64,000 bases of DNA, from contig JAMLHN010000007.1 of assembly GCA_023957115.1 (NCBI GenBank), positions 60,869 to 124,868 of the forward strand. The letters are read 5' to 3'. The stretch is from Thermomicrobiales bacterium. Lineage in GTDB: Bacteria; Chloroflexota; Chloroflexia; Thermomicrobiales; UBA6265. Shown here piece by piece: positions 63,199-64,000 of the stretch (within the stretch, counting starts at the first letter, position 1; each line of letters begins with the position of its first letter). The translations under genes and the position numbers were made by a program. The notes under the pieces are model-generated. The model ran no database searches, was not told the DNA's origin, and was given only the letters and a program-made list of their open reading frames with translations.

Positions 63199-63365
63199 GT
63201 GGGTATCTTCCTCTTTGGATGCCGTAGCGTGTCCGAACCGAGGCCGGCCCGATATACCTCGTCGATCTCACCATACCTTCATCGACATCGTCGCTCGATG
63301 CTCGATTGGACCAGTACGCCACAATCCCTGAACACGGTATGCTGGGATCGTGGGGAGCAGTCAGA

Positions 63366-63692
63366 ATGATCGACTTGATTACCGACAATCTGGACGCCAT
63401 TGGTGAGCTTTGCCGCACATACGGGGTGCGGAAGCTCGAGGTGTTTGGGTCCGCGGCGACTGGTGAGTTCGATCCAGAGACGAGCGATATCGATCTGATC
63501 TACGAATTCTCGGATGTTTCCCCTGGCTTGGTGAAACGCTTTCTCGATTTCGCAGATGCACTTGAAGCACTCTTCGGGCGCCACGTGGATTTGATCGAGG
63601 ATCAGCCGTTCGAGAATCCCTACTTTCGATACAGTGTCAGGAAAAGTCGGAAGGTGATCTTTGGACCAACGGACGGCGAAGCGGCTGTATGA
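63366..63692 (+). CDS. MNT-type nucleotidyltransferase (MntA-like antitoxin)
   Basis: 108 residues from ATG 63366. The minimal nucleotidyltransferase motif is GSAATGEFDPETSDIDL (Gly28-Ser29, Asp41 and Asp43), complete for catalysis. In HEPN/MNT modules MntA inactivates its HepT toxin by AMPylation. Only a fragment resembling the start of hepT follows. The A+T content is higher than in the neighbours, as often seen for mobile toxin-antitoxin genes. Confidence 0.85.
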   Translation: MIDLITDNLDAIGELCRTYGVRKLEVFGSAATGEFDPETSDIDLIYEFSDVSPGLVKRFLDFADALEALFGRHVDLIEDQPFENPYFRYSVRKSRKVIFGPTDGEAAV

Positions 63693-63765
63693 TGGCTTAG
63701 TCGCGGGGCGATGCGCTGGTGTTGATGGACATGTAATCCAACCAAGAGCTATCTCCAGATTCCTT
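63661..63765 (+). pseudogene. Possible hepT remnant
   Basis: A frame overlapping the mntA end reads LDQRTAKRLYDGLVAG, which looks like the opening of HepT/DUF86 HEPN proteins. It then degenerates and stops at 63765, well short of the usual 110-140 residues. The rest of HepT, including the R-x4-6-H motif, is not found before the next gene. This could also be chance similarity. Confidence 0.3.
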
Positions 63766-63768
63766 TGA

Positions 63769-63784
63769 CTGTTGATGTCAACAG
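63769..63784. terminator. Small hairpin between convergent ends
   Basis: CTGTTGA and TCAACAG flank a 2-nt centre. It is a short A/T-containing stem between the mntA region and the minus-strand membrane protein. Weak. Confidence 0.3.
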
Positions 63785-63813
63785 GCTCCCCCTTGGAAAG
63801 AAAGAGATCCTAG

Positions 63814-64000
63814 CTAGAATCGCTTCTTGTCCCACCAAATTGGGATCACTTTCGCTAAGAATGCCGCAAAAAAGAGGAAGATGGTTAAGCAGAAGAGACC
63901 CGCCATGCCTATCTGGAAAAACCGTTCCTTATCGGGCGTACGCACAAACACCACTAGAGCGATGGCGGCTAAGGCGCCTATCAGGACTTTTCGCTGATCT
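63814..64000 (-). CDS. C-terminal part of a small membrane protein (5' end off window)
   Basis: An uninterrupted minus-strand frame enters from the right edge and ends at TAG 63814. It gives at least 61 residues with two TM helices: LIGALAAIALVVFV, a loop RTPDKERFFQ, then GLFCLTIFLFFAAFLAKV and a basic tail IWWDKKRF. The hydrophobic pattern and positively charged end support a real gene. The family is unrecognised. Confidence 0.6.
   Translation of the reverse strand, partial: DQRKVLIGALAAIALVVFVRTPDKERFFQIGMAGLFCLTIFLFFAAFLAKVIPIWWDKKRF

Overview
This 64 kb window is a high-GC, gene-dense bacterial chromosome segment. The best guess for its origin is Chloroflexota, most likely a Thermomicrobia-like lineage. 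Supporting signs are twin-arginine signal peptides ending in AQDASPVA-type mature starts, L,D-transpeptidases carrying chains of SH3-like repeats with Thr-Pro linkers, an OpcA-containing pentose-phosphate operon, a DUF58/DUF4129/MoxR cluster, and many ABC importers whose binding proteins have Tat-type signals. No rRNA, tRNA, CRISPR array or prophage was recognised. The assignment is inference, because no marker phylogeny could be run.

Layout. 0-2.7 kb: a peptide ABC importer (binding protein cut by the window edge, DppC, DppB) on the minus strand. 3-9.8 kb: a TlpA-like redox protein with a membrane partner, a MarR regulator, a large helicase-XPB-N-terminal-like protein (frameshifted), a Cys-rich DUF6062-like protein, inorganic pyrophosphatase and an FAD oxidoreductase. 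10-14 kb: two tandem YkuD L,D-transpeptidases, the larger one frameshifted. 14-18.8 kb: PEP carboxylase, with a divergent tartrate/D-malate dehydrogenase and BKACE pair. 19-25.8 kb: secreted PhoX, a Fe(3+)-type ABC importer and tsaE. 26-29.6 kb: a sugar ABC importer on the minus strand. 29.6-34.2 kb: tsaB-rimI-tsaD-suhB followed by small regulatory proteins, including a c-di-AMP receptor-like PII protein. 34-38 kb: an M20 peptidase and a cyclase-like/STAND ATPase. 38.5-44.7 kb: a compact oxidative pentose-phosphate operon (gnd, zwf, opcA, pgl, rpiA, and a small membrane protein). 44.8-50.4 kb: a GH42 beta-galactosidase diverging from a second sugar ABC importer. 50.4-51.1 kb: a REP-associated transposase flanked by inverted REPs. 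51-64 kb: a PPOX protein, a secreted unknown, a D-threonine-aldolase-like enzyme, a hicAB module, an amidase, a QW-repeat protein, hemW, DUF4129-DUF58-MoxR, a DHFR-like protein, an MNT nucleotidyltransferase and a partial membrane protein.

Two features cut across the window. First, intergenic regions, mostly just behind stop codons, repeatedly carry blocks of usually four heptanucleotides (28 bp; GGAGTTG-like, TCCKGAG-like and GGGAACC-like). Two of these sit in near-identical composite elements of about 140 bp with terminal inverted repeats, and one block writes the last codons of tsaE. Second, four otherwise intact genes, including essential tsaD, are each restored by inserting single bases, and hicA by one insertion plus one deletion. 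This points to residual assembly indels rather than real gene decay.
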